NCBI GenBank assembly: GCA_963662175.1
Contig: OY759224.1
Location: 35,287,489 to 35,351,488, forward strand
Length of the DNA: 64,000 bases
Origin: Aradus depressus
Lineage: Eukaryota; Arthropoda; Insecta; Hemiptera; Aradidae
Direction: 5' to 3'
Shown here: positions 32,515-43,442 of the stretch, piece by piece
How the letters are laid out: each line of letters opens with the position of its first letter
How positions within the stretch are numbered: the stretch's first letter is position 1
The notes under the pieces: generated by a model
What the model was told of the DNA's origin: nothing
Database searches by the model: none
The model's input: the letters and a program-made list of their open reading frames with translations, nothing else
Position numbers and translations under genes: made by a program

Positions 32515-34394
32515 TCATATTATTGGTGACAGTAAAGGGGAATATTTTAGATTGGTTTGGTCGTTCATACAATTTCCATTTTTTAAAGTTCTGTTTATTT
32601 CTAATTGTTCTAATGAGTTGAGTAAGGGGCTTTTTTCGCAGAAATGAAGGTATTTTATGCCTGTGTCTTTATCAAATGTATCTTTGTGTTGGTTGATGTG
32701 TTGTGCAAATGTTGATTTTGTTATGTTGTGTGTTGTGTCCATGTAAGTATCTATTTCTGATATATGTTCTTTGAGTCTTTGTTTGAATTGTCTCCCAGTT
32801 TGTCCTGTATATACTAGGTTGCAAGAATTGCAATTTAATTGATAAACCCCACTCTTTTCTTCTGTTTTGATTCGGTCTTTCGTGTTGTTAAGGTGTTTGT
32901 AAAGTGTCCCATTTGTTCTGAAACTAACTTTGAAGTCTTTTTTGAGAGTGTTGCCTATTTGTTCAGAAATTCTCCTGTAATAGGGTAAGCTTACCCATTT
33001 CTTTGTTTATGTTGTGTTTATTATGTCTAGTTTGGAGATATCTTTTAAATTGATTTTGTTGGTTACTTTTTTTTCTAATTTTTTCTATTGTATGTTGTTT
33101 GTATCCGTTTTTTATGGCTATGTTGTTGATTATATCTATCTCTTTGTTTCTGTCTTTCATGTTTAGTGGTATTGTGTAAGCTCTATGGAAGAATGAGTAA
33201 AATGTCGCATGTTTATGTGATATAGGAGCGTTCGATGTATTGTGTATAATTGAATCTGTGGTTGTCGGTTTTCTGTAGATGTTGTATTCAAGTTTATTAT
33301 TATTTATTTTTAAATTCAAGTCTAGAAAATTTAATTTGTCTCCTCCTAATTCTATGGTGAATTTTATTTTATCATGAATATTGTTTACATATATGTCATC
33401 AACATAACGGTACCAGAAATTAATTTTATCATTGTGTATTGTTTCCCGTAAGATGAGTTTCTCTAAGTGGTCCATGAAAATGTCAGCTAATAGGGGAGAC
33501 AAGCAGGAACCCATGGCTAGTCCGTCTCTTTGTTCATATATTTGTTCATTGAACATGAAATAATTTTGGCTAGTGCATAGTTATAAAAGGTCATATATTT
33601 CTATTTTTTCAAAAATTGAATGTTTGGTATTATCAACGTGTTAACAATGTCGAGACATTCCTCCACGGGGATATTAGTAAATAAATTGGTTACGTCCAGT
33701 GACAATAGTTTCGCCCCCGATGTGATATTTATAGATTTGGTTTTTTCTACAAAGTCTATAGAATTAATGACCGTATGTGAGGGTTGAAATTGTATGAATG
33801 ATCTCAGTTTTGTATTTAGAAATTTAGATAATTTGTGGGTTGGCGAGTTGATAAATGATACTACCGGTCTTATTGGGACATTTTCTTTGTGAATTTTGGG
33901 TAGTCCTGTTAGTCTAGGAGTTATGGGGTTCATTACTATAAGTCTTTGTGCACACATACCTTTTATGATGAACTTAGATCTATTTAATGTTGCACGTACA
34001 TTCTTTTGTATTGACATGGTTGGATTCTTATTCATTTGAAGAAAACCGTTCGTTTCTATAAAACTCAACACTTTGTTCACATAATCACTATTGTTTAACA
34101 ACACTAGAGTATTTCTTTGTCTGCTTTTACAGTGATAACTTTCTCTTCCAATTTCTTCTTCAGATTTCGGAATGTTCTTTCCTCTGTCTTGGTTGTGGCT
34201 TGGGTGTTTCTAGTGTTTTGGTTTCTCCTTATCTTCTGAGCGCAAATAGTTTTTATTTCGAAATGTTCCCTTTCATATAATATTGAATCCACTGTGGCTG
34301 CTAGTTTTTCTGCTTGTTTTTTGGTGACCGGTGTTTTTATGCTGTATTTTAGTCCTTTTTCCATAACTTTATTTTCTTTATCTGTTAAATTCAC
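32515..34394 (-). pseudogene. Penelope-like reverse transcriptase / GIY-YIG endonuclease
   Basis: Reading 34394 to 32515. The N-terminal part has LTDKENKVMEKGLKYSI and runs to a frameshift near 34104. RT fingers and palm follow: TGLPKIHKENVPIRPVVS, and LSLDVTNLFTNIPVEE with the first catalytic Asp. There is a break at 33600-33556. Next come QRDGLAMGSCLSPLLADIF and YRYVDDIYV with the catalytic Asp pair, then KPTTTDSIIHNTSNAP, typical of Penelope RTs. A further break lies near 32965. The endonuclease reads SGVYQLNCNSCNLVYTGQTG (GIY-YIG-type motif, about 32865-32800), then STFAQHINQHKDTFDKDTGI, and ends at 32515. In this family the RT primes at nicks made by the endonuclease. Three frame breaks show decay. 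Confidence 0.85.
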
Positions 34395-34484
34395 ATCCGA
34401 TAGGTTCTTAATTTTGTTGTGTCAAGTTCATTTGAATTATTTCACAATATCTCTGCAATAATGTAAGTTTTCATATCAGGTTGA

Positions 34485-36000
34485 AGCCTCTCTACAGACA
34501 TTGCTTTATTACCATGTGTTTTTCTAGGCCACAGAGGCTACACCCAACATAAACCTAAGTTTCTGCTCACCCTCTAAACCTTCAGTCTTTTTATTGGTGA
34601 ACTCTTACCTCATTCGAGGGTTCCAGAACCGGATCCAGGTCTCAAACATGCTTGGACTGAGTCCAGTTCCAGAATGGTGGATCAGTGCCCAGGACTAAAA
34701 GTGTGGGCCCGGATTCGTGTTCGGAACATAGACGCTAGTCCGGATCTAGAACCAGGTTTAAAAGTAGTGCGGGATATATTCTCAAATTCGGAAATCAAAG
34801 GATCATCAAAAAAAATCTAGACACTGGGAGAACTGAAATTTTTGTGTGAGTCGGGTGTAGAATTTGGAGATCGAAAGACTTTTAAAAGAGTATACACATA
34901 AGTTAAGAGTCCAACAAATAAAGAGATAGAAGGTTTAGAGAGTGCGCGGAAACTTATTTGTGAGGTGGGATGTAGCCTCAAATTTGGAGATCGAGAGTCA
35001 AAAGAGCAAAAACAGAAAGTAAGAATGTCCCAAATTATTAGATCATTGAGGTTTTAATGTATTTTTCACAAAATATAATGAATCGGTGCAACAAAAGCCA
35101 TATATTTCTTCTTCAGATATTTTGGTTAGGACCAACCAGAGGAGTTTTCATCATTAAGTGTAGTTGCCTACCTTGGTATTTAGTTGAAGCCTATCGACCG
35201 ACATTGCTGTACCAAAGTTTTTTCAGAAAATATGAAGTATCTGTGCCACAAGATCCACCTATATTCTTCCTCGGTTATTTTGGTTAGGATCAACTAGATA
35301 TACTTTTCCCCTTCACTTATGGTAGACCATATCATGGGGTCTGGTTCATGCCTATTTACTGACACTGCTGTATTAATGTTGCAGGCTATAGAGGCTACAG
35401 CCAAACTCAAACCTAAGTTTCTGCGCACTCTCTGAACTTTCAGTTTCTTTATTTGGTGGACTCTTCACTTCTGTTTTTGCTCTGTTGAGGGTCCTCCGAT
35501 CTCTGAAAAAAGGGCTACACACCGTCTCATGCGTATTTCTCCGCTCTTTCTCGAAAACTTCCATCTCTTTATTGGTGAACTTTTACCTCATTTGAGGCTT
35601 CCAGATCCGGATTTAGGTCACGACTATTATTGGACCCGGGTCCAGGTCAGAAATCCTGGATCCGAGTTCTGGTCTGGAACCAGGTTTAGAGATAGCGCGG
35701 CAACTTACGTGTGAGTCGGGTGTAGAAAAATTAAGTAATCGAATGTCCTTCGGAAAAACAAAAATAGAAGGTAAGGGTCGACCAAATAAAGACATCAAAG
35801 ATTAAGCAGTGAAGCTGAAACTTATGTTTGAGTCGAAGTGTAGCCTCAAAATGGAAGGTCGAAGAGCCATCAAAAGAGAAAAAACAGGAGGAAGTGTTCA
35901 CCAAATAATTAAATCGAAGTACAGAGGGAGATCGGTAACTTACGTGTGAGCGCTAAAAAAATTGTGCAAGTTTTGTACCTTATCGGGAAGCTTGTGATAA
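34485..36000. repeat. Degenerate composite repeat family, right piece
   Basis: Imperfect copies of three blocks, in both orientations. The first is 'CTTATGTGTGAGTCGGGTGTAG..CAAATTTGGAGATCGA..GAGC' (34740-35010, 35690-35910). The second is a ~185-bp block with TTTTTTCAGAAAATA and GGTTAGGACCAACCAGA (35040-35370, two copies). The third is TATTGGTGAACTTTTACCTC with GGATCCAGGTC-type text (34600-34720, 35570-35680). No coding sequence is supported; the family identity is unknown to me. Confidence 0.55.
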
Positions 36001-36199
36001 TAAGGAACCGTGGACACAGGTTTGAGTTTGGAACCGTGGGCCCAAAAATTCAAATACCCGTTTCTGCTGTCGCCAGGAACAGGTCTCGGTTCACCCAGAA
36101 CAGTGTACCAGCCATACTAATGGACTCATCGCACCTGCTTGTCTTAAGAAGAAAAATAAAGCAATTCTTGTTGGAAATTTGTTGAGCCTTGGGCTGATT

Positions 36200-37115
36200 A
36201 TATTGAGAATTCTCCCTCTTTGTACCTTATTATTTGGTGTCTCTCCCACTCATTTGTAAGTTTCCAGTGATTTCCATGTAAAAAAGTCGACGTGAAAGTA
36301 AAGTTTAGTTTGAGGCGAGAGGGGAAACTTATTAGGAGACTCTCTAAACATTCATTTATTTCGGAGTTATTAGAGTGGTAACTGGTTAGATCGTCTCCTC
36401 GACTACATACGTCATAGGCCCAGCCCGTTTACGTCATATAGTCTCCATTGTGAACAGCTGGCAGGTTGGGTGACGTACTAACCTTTTTGTTCACAAATTT
36501 TTCTTTCTCTCACGACACAATAAAATAATAATATAAATCATAATACTTTGGACTTGTTTACTTTAAGGTTATAAAACTTGCTTGTTGGGCAAGTAGTAAT
36601 TACTAAAGCTGCCTCTAACATAAATAAATCTATCTATTTTGACATTTTTGTACGTAATATGTACAAAATTAATTTGTTTTGCAAATTAATGTATATAAGT
36701 AATTAATATTATTAATTACATAGGTACATTAATTTGCAAAACTTATAATTCTCAATCTTTGTAATAAAAATATAGATTGACCCACAAAGATTTTCTGTGT
36801 GTAGGCATTTTCTGTTCATAGGTACATAGATTCAAAATTAAGCTGTCAAAGCAGTGACTAAAAGAAACATCCACATTAAATTAAAAATTGAATTAAAAAT
36901 AATGTAGAGATATGGAACAAGAACAAATATAAAGTCTAAGATAACCAAATGATGTTTTCTTTTTATACATTTTGTCATATAAAAATGAGATAAAATAAAA
37001 TAATTAATTTGAATAAAAATGAAAACTATATAATGTTTACGAAGCAAGAGACGAGAATAATGGATATGTTTTGATCAATGCCAACGTTTTATATTACTAT
37101 CCAATATGTGTGTAT
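36200..37115. other. AT-rich interval; one short hairpin
   Basis: No gene seen. GTTTTGCAAATTAATGTA at about 36677 pairs with TACATTAATTTGCAAAAC ending at about 36743, giving a stem that resembles a small MITE remnant. Confidence 0.45.
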
Positions 37116-37265
37116 GGGGGCCATGGTGGCCGTGCGGGCTAGAGCGTAGGGCTTTGGTCGCATGGTCTAACCATGGTTTGCGGGTTCGAATCCCGCCCGG
37201 GAGTTAGTTTTATTTCGTAGCTAGAACTCCCTCCCATGGCCTAGATAACTCATTTACATGGCCAA
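37116..37265 (+). repeat. tRNA-derived SINE, family A (copy 1)
   Basis: A box-like TGGCCGTGCGGGCTAGAG (from 37127) and a perfect B box GGGTTCGAATCCC (37182-37194) are spaced like a class II (Leu/Ser-type) tRNA. The acceptor ends do not pair well and a tail (TTTTATTTCGTAG...) follows. A second copy lies inverted at 57290-57413. This is a SINE with a Pol III promoter-like head rather than a working tRNA gene. Confidence 0.7.
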
Positions 37266-37295
37266 TCTGCATTGTACATAAAGCCAAAAATAATA

Positions 37296-38597
37296 TCTAT
37301 ACAATAAAAATGAATAATAAATTTTGCTAAGCGCAAAACTCGAGAACGGCTGGACCAATTCGGCTTATTTTTTTTTTCAAATATTCGTTGAAGTCCGAGG
37401 AAGGTTCTTATGAAGAGAGTTCCTAGCGGTCAACTGGAGGGGGGGGGGGGGGGGGGCTAAGCACAAAAATTGCTCTAGCGCATTAACGGATGGACGGATT
37501 ATCATGAAATTTCACATGTAGTATTCTTAAAAGCCAAGTTGAAAAAAAGGCTATGTGGCGTCCATAAATTTTGAACGGTAGGGAGGGTTGTAAGGGGGGC
37601 CTAAATATAAAGGTAGTGCAAAGTCATTAACGGATGATCGGATTGTCATGGAATTTCATATGTAGTTTTTTTAAAGTCCAAATAAAAAAAATAGGGTGTG
37701 TGACGTCACAAAATAATGAACGTGAGGGGGGGTTGTGGGGGTAGGCCTAAATATAAAGATTGTGCTGTCATTAACGGATGATCGGATAGTCATGGAATTT
37801 GACTTGTAGTATTCTTAAAGGCCAAATTGAAAAATACGCTATGTGATATCTCAAAATTTTGAACGGGAGGGGGGGTTGTGGTGGTAGGCCTACATATAAA
37901 GATAGTGATAGGTCTTTTGATCGGAATGTCATGGAATTTGACATGTAGTATGCTTAAAGGCCAAATTGAAAAATACGCTACGTGACATTTCAAAATTTTG
38001 AACGGGAGGGGAGGTTGTGGGGTAGGCCTACATATAAAGGTAGTGATAGGTCTTTAACGGATGATCGGAATGTCATGGAATTTCACATGTAGTATTCATA
38101 ATAGACAAAAACAAAGAAAGGATATGTGACGTCTCAAAATTGTCAACGGGAGGGGGGTATGGGGAGGGAAAGCATATACCTAAATGGTAGTTTCAAAAGC
38201 AATATTTAAAAATTGGCTGTGACCCTTTGGACGGGAGGGGAGGGGGTGCATTAATGCAGAATGAATCTCACATGGAGCTTTCTTAAAGATGGGATATAGC
38301 TCTAATTTTAATATGGTGGGTTTCCCAAGCATGTATTACCTAGGAGGTCCACTGTTGCACGGTAAATAATAGCTATCACCAGCGTTGTTAAGCACAAAAT
38401 ACCTAGGGCATCCGCTGTTGCAAGGCACATGCTAGCTGTGTTGCCCAGCGTTCCTAACTACATACATACTATCTGTGTTGCCCAGCATTCCTAACTACAT
38501 ACATACTATCTGTGTTGCCCAGCGTTCCTAAGAACTTATTAATACCTGGTTGCACGGAGTTGCAAGGCGCATACTATCTAAGGTGTCCGGCGTTCTT
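37296..38597 (+). mobile_element. Helitron-like element H6 with a different 5' end
   Basis: It starts TCTATACAATAAAAATGAAT and soon reads CTCGAGAACGGCTGGACCAA, a 5' start of the style common in insect Helitrons and unlike H2-H5. A long G-run at 37438-37456 and four diverged ~140-bp modules follow, then a few 66-bp-type units (38390-38590). No hairpin/CTAG end: it runs into the SINE-derived block at 38598, as H2 does at 6937. Confidence 0.55.
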
Positions 38598-40380
38598 AGG
38601 CAGCATCCAGAAACGAAGATGGTCAACCAAAAAAAGATTCAGATGTATCGGGAAAGTCCCATCCGAAGGACGACGTGCTCAAATTTATTTTTATCTTCCC
38701 GATTAAAACATCTGACCTAAGTGACTTGGCTAGATTTCTAAATGGCGATCCTGAGCTCGGTAAACTCCATTCTTCAAATTTCGAGCTTTCAAACGGTTTT
38801 TAGATTTAATATTTGTTAAAACTGATAAACAACTGGGATATCTGAATCCTACACAAAAATCGAAATAAAAATGTTTTTCGAAAAAAGTCGGGCTCAATAC
38901 CATTCTTCAAATTTCCTGCTTTTTAACGGTTTATAGATTTAATATTTGTTAAAACTGATAGACAGATTCAGATATATCGGGAAAGTCCAATCCGAAGGAC
39001 GACGTGCTCAAATTTATTTTTATCTTCTCGATTAAAACATTTGACCTTAATGCCTTTGCTAGATTTCTAAGTGGCGATCCTTAGCTCGATAGACTCCATA
39101 TGTAAGATAAAATAAGTTACCGTTTGGTTCCAACTAAAATTATCAAGGAAGAAATGTGGAATATAAGTGGGCTTTGAGGTACCGTTTTGACATATTTTCT
39201 GAAAAACAAATTAATACAGCTATGTTGGTAGATAGGCAGCATCCAGAAACGAAGATGGTCAACCAAAGAAAGATTCAGATGAATCGGGAAAGTCCCATCC
39301 GAAGGACGACGTGCTCAAGTAATTTTTAACCTAAATGAAATGTCACCCACCCAGGTTAAGATACATAACATACGACTCATTATCGAGTACCTGACATACA
39401 AAAAGGGCCTCGATCATAGCTTAAAGGCCAATCCGAAGGACGACGTGCTCAAATTTATTTTTATCTTTCCGATTAAAACATCTGAGCTAAGTAAGTGACT
39501 TGGCTAGATTTCTAAATGGCGATCCTGAGCTCGGTAGACTCCATTCTTCAAATTTCGAGCTTTTAAACGGTTTTTAGATTTAATATTTGTTAAAACTGAT
39601 GAACAACCGGGATATCTGAATCCTACACAAAAATCGAAATAAAAATGTTTTTCGAAAAAAGTCGGGCTAAGTACCATTCTTCAAATTTCCTGCTTTTTAA
39701 CGGTTTATAGATTTAATATTTGTTAAAACTGATAGACAGATTCAGATATATCGGGAAAGTCCCATCCGAAGGACGACGTGCTCAAGGTTTTTTTAACCTG
39801 AGTGAAATTTCAGCTACCTACTCAGGTTTAGATACATAACATACGACTCATTATCGAGTACCTGACATACAAAAAGGCCCTCGATCATAGCCTAAAGTCC
39901 AATCCGAAGGACGACGTGCTCAAATTTATTTTTATCTTCTCGATTAAAACATTTGACCTAAATGCCTTTGCTAGATTTCTAAGTGGCGATCCTGAGCTCG
40001 ATAGACTCCATATGTAAGATAAAATAAGTTACCGTTTGGTTCCAACTAAAACTATCAAGGAAGAAATGTGGAATATAAGTGGGCTTTGAGGTACCGTTTT
40101 GACATATTTTCTGAAAAACAAATTAATACAGCAATGTTGGTAGATAGGCAGCGACCATAAATGAAGATGGTCAACCATAGACAAATTCAGATGTATCGGG
40201 AAAGTCCTAACCGAAGGACGAAGTGCTCAAGGATATTTAAAAAAATAAATAATATAAGTCAGTTAAAACAACTAAGAGCCCCGTCTAGATTTCCAACTTG
40301 CGATCCTGAGCTCAGTAGACACCAAAACTCACACCAAACTCAAAACACCAAAAGCTCCAACTAAAATGATCAAGGAAGAA
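38598..40380 (+). repeat. SINE-derived satellite-like block between H6 and H7
   Basis: Long diverged units, starting AGGCAGCATCCAGAAACGAAG at 38600 and 39233 and a changed version at 40146. They contain TCCCATCCGAAGGACGACGT, GATCCTGAGCTCGGTA and TTTAATATTTGTTAAAACTG, as in the main satellite. An 81-base stretch around GTTACCGTTTGGTTCCAACT occurs at 39115, 40028 and (partly) 7945. The last unit is degraded. No genes. Confidence 0.7.
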
Positions 40381-40381
40381 A

Positions 40382-40784
40382 TCTATATTAATAAAGCTGA
40401 AACGGGGTTTATTTGTTTGTTTGTTCCAGCATCACGCCCAAACGGCTCGACGGGTTTTTATGGAACTTCACATGTAGCATTCTAGATATTGAACGAAAGG
40501 GAGGATAGTGGGGGTAGACTTAAGTGTATAAATAGTGGTAGCTCATTAACTAATGGTCGCATTGTCATGGAATTTCACATGTAGCTTTCTCTTCTTCTGT
40601 ACACCGGTATTAAGCAGATACTAGCTGTGGTGTCTGCCGTTGAAGTACTATAAGGCTTATTCTATATTAATAATTGAAAATTATAACATCATGAATGTAC
40701 TGTCGAAGAATTGAAATGGATTCGAATGAGAGATATTAGGTGAAAAGTGAAAGTTCCCCGAGCAACGCCGGGTATTACTGCTAG
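40382..40784 (+). mobile_element. Helitron-like element H7 (compact, 403 bp)
   Basis: TCTATATTAATAAAGCTG at 40382, one shortened module, one 66-bp-like remnant and the 3' end CCCCGAGCAACGCCGGG, TATTACTG, CTAG (40781-40784). Preceded by A and followed by T. It shows the basic unit without tandem expansion. Confidence 0.75.
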
Positions 40785-40801
40785 TAAAAAAAATATATAT
40801 A

Positions 40802-41448
40802 CAGGGTGACCCAGATAAGCGGGCCACAAGTGACTTAACTCCTAAACGGTTAGAGATATCAAAATTGTGCATAGGACTAAAGTTGTAGCACTCGCCGAGA
40901 GCTATAGTATGGCGTCCTCGAAAAGAGAAAAATGAACCTTTTAATGGCTCAAACAGCCCTTCGAAAAGTGGGGTTCCCTTTTGACCCTTAAGTTTCTTTA
41001 CATTTTATTAAAGTACTAAAAAAACAAGGAAGAACTGTGCAAACAGATTTTTGATACGTCAAGTAGTTCTCGGAAAAAAAATGTTTAAAGTTGCACGTTT
41101 TTCTTATTCTGAAGTTATTGAATTCCTAACTAACTTCAGAATATAAGAAGAACGTGTAACTTTAAACATGTTTTTTCCAAGAACTACTTGACGTATCAAA
41201 AATCTGTTTGCACAGTTCTTCTTTGCTTCTTTAGTACTTTAATAAAATGTAATGAAACTTAAGGGTCAAAAGGGAACTCCGCCCTTCGAAGGGCTGGTTG
41301 AGCCATTAAAAGGTTCATTTTTGTCTTTTCGAGGACGCCATACTATAGCTCTCAGCGAGTGCTACAACTTTAGTCCTATGCACAATTTTGATATCTCTAG
41401 CCGTTTAGGAGTTATTTCACTTGTGGCCCGCTTATCTGGGCCACCCTG
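40802..41448. mobile_element. Foldback element, 316-bp inverted arms
   Basis: The arms 40802-41117 and 41131-41448 are nearly perfect inverted copies around a 13-base loop. The ends are CAGGGTGACCCAGATAAGCG and the reverse complement with one mismatch (CAGGGTGGCCCAGATAAGCG). The flanks are TATA on both sides, so a TA or TATA target duplication is likely. No coding frame is credible. It is a long-TIR MITE of unknown superfamily. Confidence 0.85.
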
Positions 41449-42354
41449 TATATTTATGTTTAATTTTTTATAAATAATTGTTAATTAGATGTGGTATATC
41501 CTTTTATACTTTTTAAAAGAAGATACTTTTTATAATATTTATTTTAATTATGGCTTTGGCTTCATTTTTTATTTCGTCAGGCAATTTTTTATATGCAGTC
41601 GGTGCTATGAACGAAATGTGCTGTTTTCCAATTGTTTCATAACGAAAAGGTATAATATAAGTGTGAAGATCTTAGATTTATTCCAGTGTTGTAGATATTA
41701 TGAGAAAATTTGAAATTATGATTTACTAAAAATTTTAATGTTTTTCTTACTTTATACTTTCTTGTTACAAAACGGTAAAATTGTGAATCGTTAAGATTAT
41801 GTAATTAAACTTTTTTTTGGCACACCTTTCAGCGTCTTGTAGGGAAAAACTACGAAGCTACGCGAACCCCTGTCAGTAAGCTGGTTCCGTGAAATAAGGC
41901 TATTTATAGCATATTTCTATGCGCGTTAAGTAGCAGCTGCATCAAGCAACACACATTGTTTGTGGGTCAAACAAAATTACATTTATGACGTAATTACTTG
42001 TTCCCTCCTAATTCAAATTTTATGAATCACTCATTAATTTTGTGCAAAGTTTCAGTTTTATACGTCAAGAGAGACATACAATCATAGGTCAAACATTGTT
42101 TCGTGCATTGTCTTCGAGCTGCAGAACTCTAAAAAATAAATGCATGAAGATTATTAAGATAAGAAAAGGAAAATTTTGGTTGTGCAATTTTAGGATAGAT
42201 TATGATTTTTTCACAGTAGAGGGGAATTAAATTTGTTTATCTAAAAAAAATAAAAACAGGACACATGATTACCTTCCTAAAAATAACATCTACACTTATC
42301 AATACTATTACATTATGTCATTCATTGAACTTACATTTAGTTTTTATAACATTT
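41449..42354. other. AT-rich interval without recognised genes
   Basis: Short frames such as 42042-42230 are not supported by any motif. Confidence 0.45.
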
Positions 42355-42712
42355 CTAATTCATTGTTCAATTATATCTGTTCTTATTCTTATCATACCAT
42401 TATATTTTCCCATGGACTTATAATTTCCTTCATAATTAATGGCTAATTATAATATGTATTTATGACTTATGATATTTATTTTTCTTTTTTCCTAGAAGAA
42501 AATAGCCAAGTTAAGCCGCAACATGGTTGATAAGTCCCTGTCATTTTGTTAGAAGCTGTGAATTAAATTTATTTAACACCAATACATATTATAATTAGGC
42601 CTTAATTATGAAGTAAATTATAAGTAAAACAAAAGAAGAAGAGAAAAAGTCAATGGGAAAATATAATGGTATGATAAGTGATAAGAACATGTATAATTGA
42701 ACAATGAATTAG
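42355..42712. repeat. Long inverted-repeat element (~110-130-bp arms)
   Basis: 42355-42460 (CTAATTCATTGTTCAATTAT at its outer end) pairs with 42581-42712, interrupted by small insertions in the second arm. Probably a MITE/foldback remnant. Confidence 0.7.
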
Positions 42713-42743
42713 ACATTTCTATCTTTGTAATAACCCTAAACTA

Positions 42744-43131
42744 TATGAAGGGGTTAGAATCAAAATGGTCCAAGTGACATTTTTGAAAATTTTTCGTTAA
42801 GTACATAATCGGGTACAAAAATTATAGTTATGATCAGGAAAAAAGTTGTACAAGTGAAATCCTAGCCAGTGCTGAGATCTAGTGGCAAATCACGTATACC
42901 GTTTTGTTGACATGAACAAGTAACTTAAACATATCAATAGTGACCTTGAAATTAAGATTTTTATTCAATTTTATGGTTTGCTAACAGCAACTGTCACCAT
43001 AAAAGCCGAGACAAAATATTTCCGGTTTCGACAAATTGTAGAATTTTTAAATCAGTTAAGAACTTAATGCACAGTTTCTTCAAAGTTTTAAAAATGTCAA
43101 TTAGACCATTTTGATTCTAACCCCGTCATAT
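42744..43131. mobile_element. MITE with ~50-bp terminal inverted repeats
   Basis: The left end GGGTTAGAATCAAAATGGTC (from 42751) and the right end GACCATTTTGATTCTAACCC (ending at about 43124) are inverted copies, and pairing extends roughly 50 bases. It sits within TATATGA/TCATATA flanks. No transposase. Confidence 0.75.
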
Positions 43132-43232
43132 ATTATATATTATCTTCCGGCTGAGCACGTTGTTCAAGAGAGGAAATGTATACGTAGATTGATGAAATGA
43201 AATAATTACTACTGGCCAAAGCTTCAATATAC

Positions 43233-43418
43233 TTTAGTAATTGTTAATTTACTAAATATTAATGCTCGTTAAGACTTATTTTATTAACACAATTAAGATA
43301 GTATATTTTTAATAGACAAAAGAAATATTAACATCAATAACCTATCTACAAGCTGGTCTATTATATATAACTCAACTATCGATAACTTTTTATAATAGTT
43401 CCACACTCGACCACCACA
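43233..43418 (-). repeat. Gypsy 3' LTR
   Basis: Runs on the minus strand from TGTGGTGGTCGAG to CAATTACTAAA. The internal-side neighbour is the polypurine tract at 43419-43437 (minus strand ACTGGGGGGGAAGTGA). Confidence 0.9.
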
Positions 43419-43442
43419 TCACTTCCCCCCCAGTGTCAACGA

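Larger units (their letters stand above)
31944..34474 (-). mobile_element. Penelope-like element PLE2 with 10-bp target duplication
   Basis: ATCAGGTTGA flanks the insert at 31934-31943 and 34475-34484. Joining the flanks restores a continuous old repeat (TTGACTATCAGGTTGA then AGCCTCTC). The element is on the minus strand: reverse transcriptase, then a GIY-YIG endonuclease, then an LTR-like 3' region (31950-32060) with the same core motif as PLE1. A long TA microsatellite with inverted arms (32327-32465) lies between the endonuclease and the 3' end. The coding part has about three frame breaks, so it is inactive now. Confidence 0.85.

Noticed and set aside
37116..37200. A functional tRNA gene
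   Set aside because: The B box is perfect but the acceptor ends do not pair, the copy at 57413 differs in the anticodon arm, and both have a shared non-tRNA tail. They fit SINEs better. The same holds for 63655-63590.
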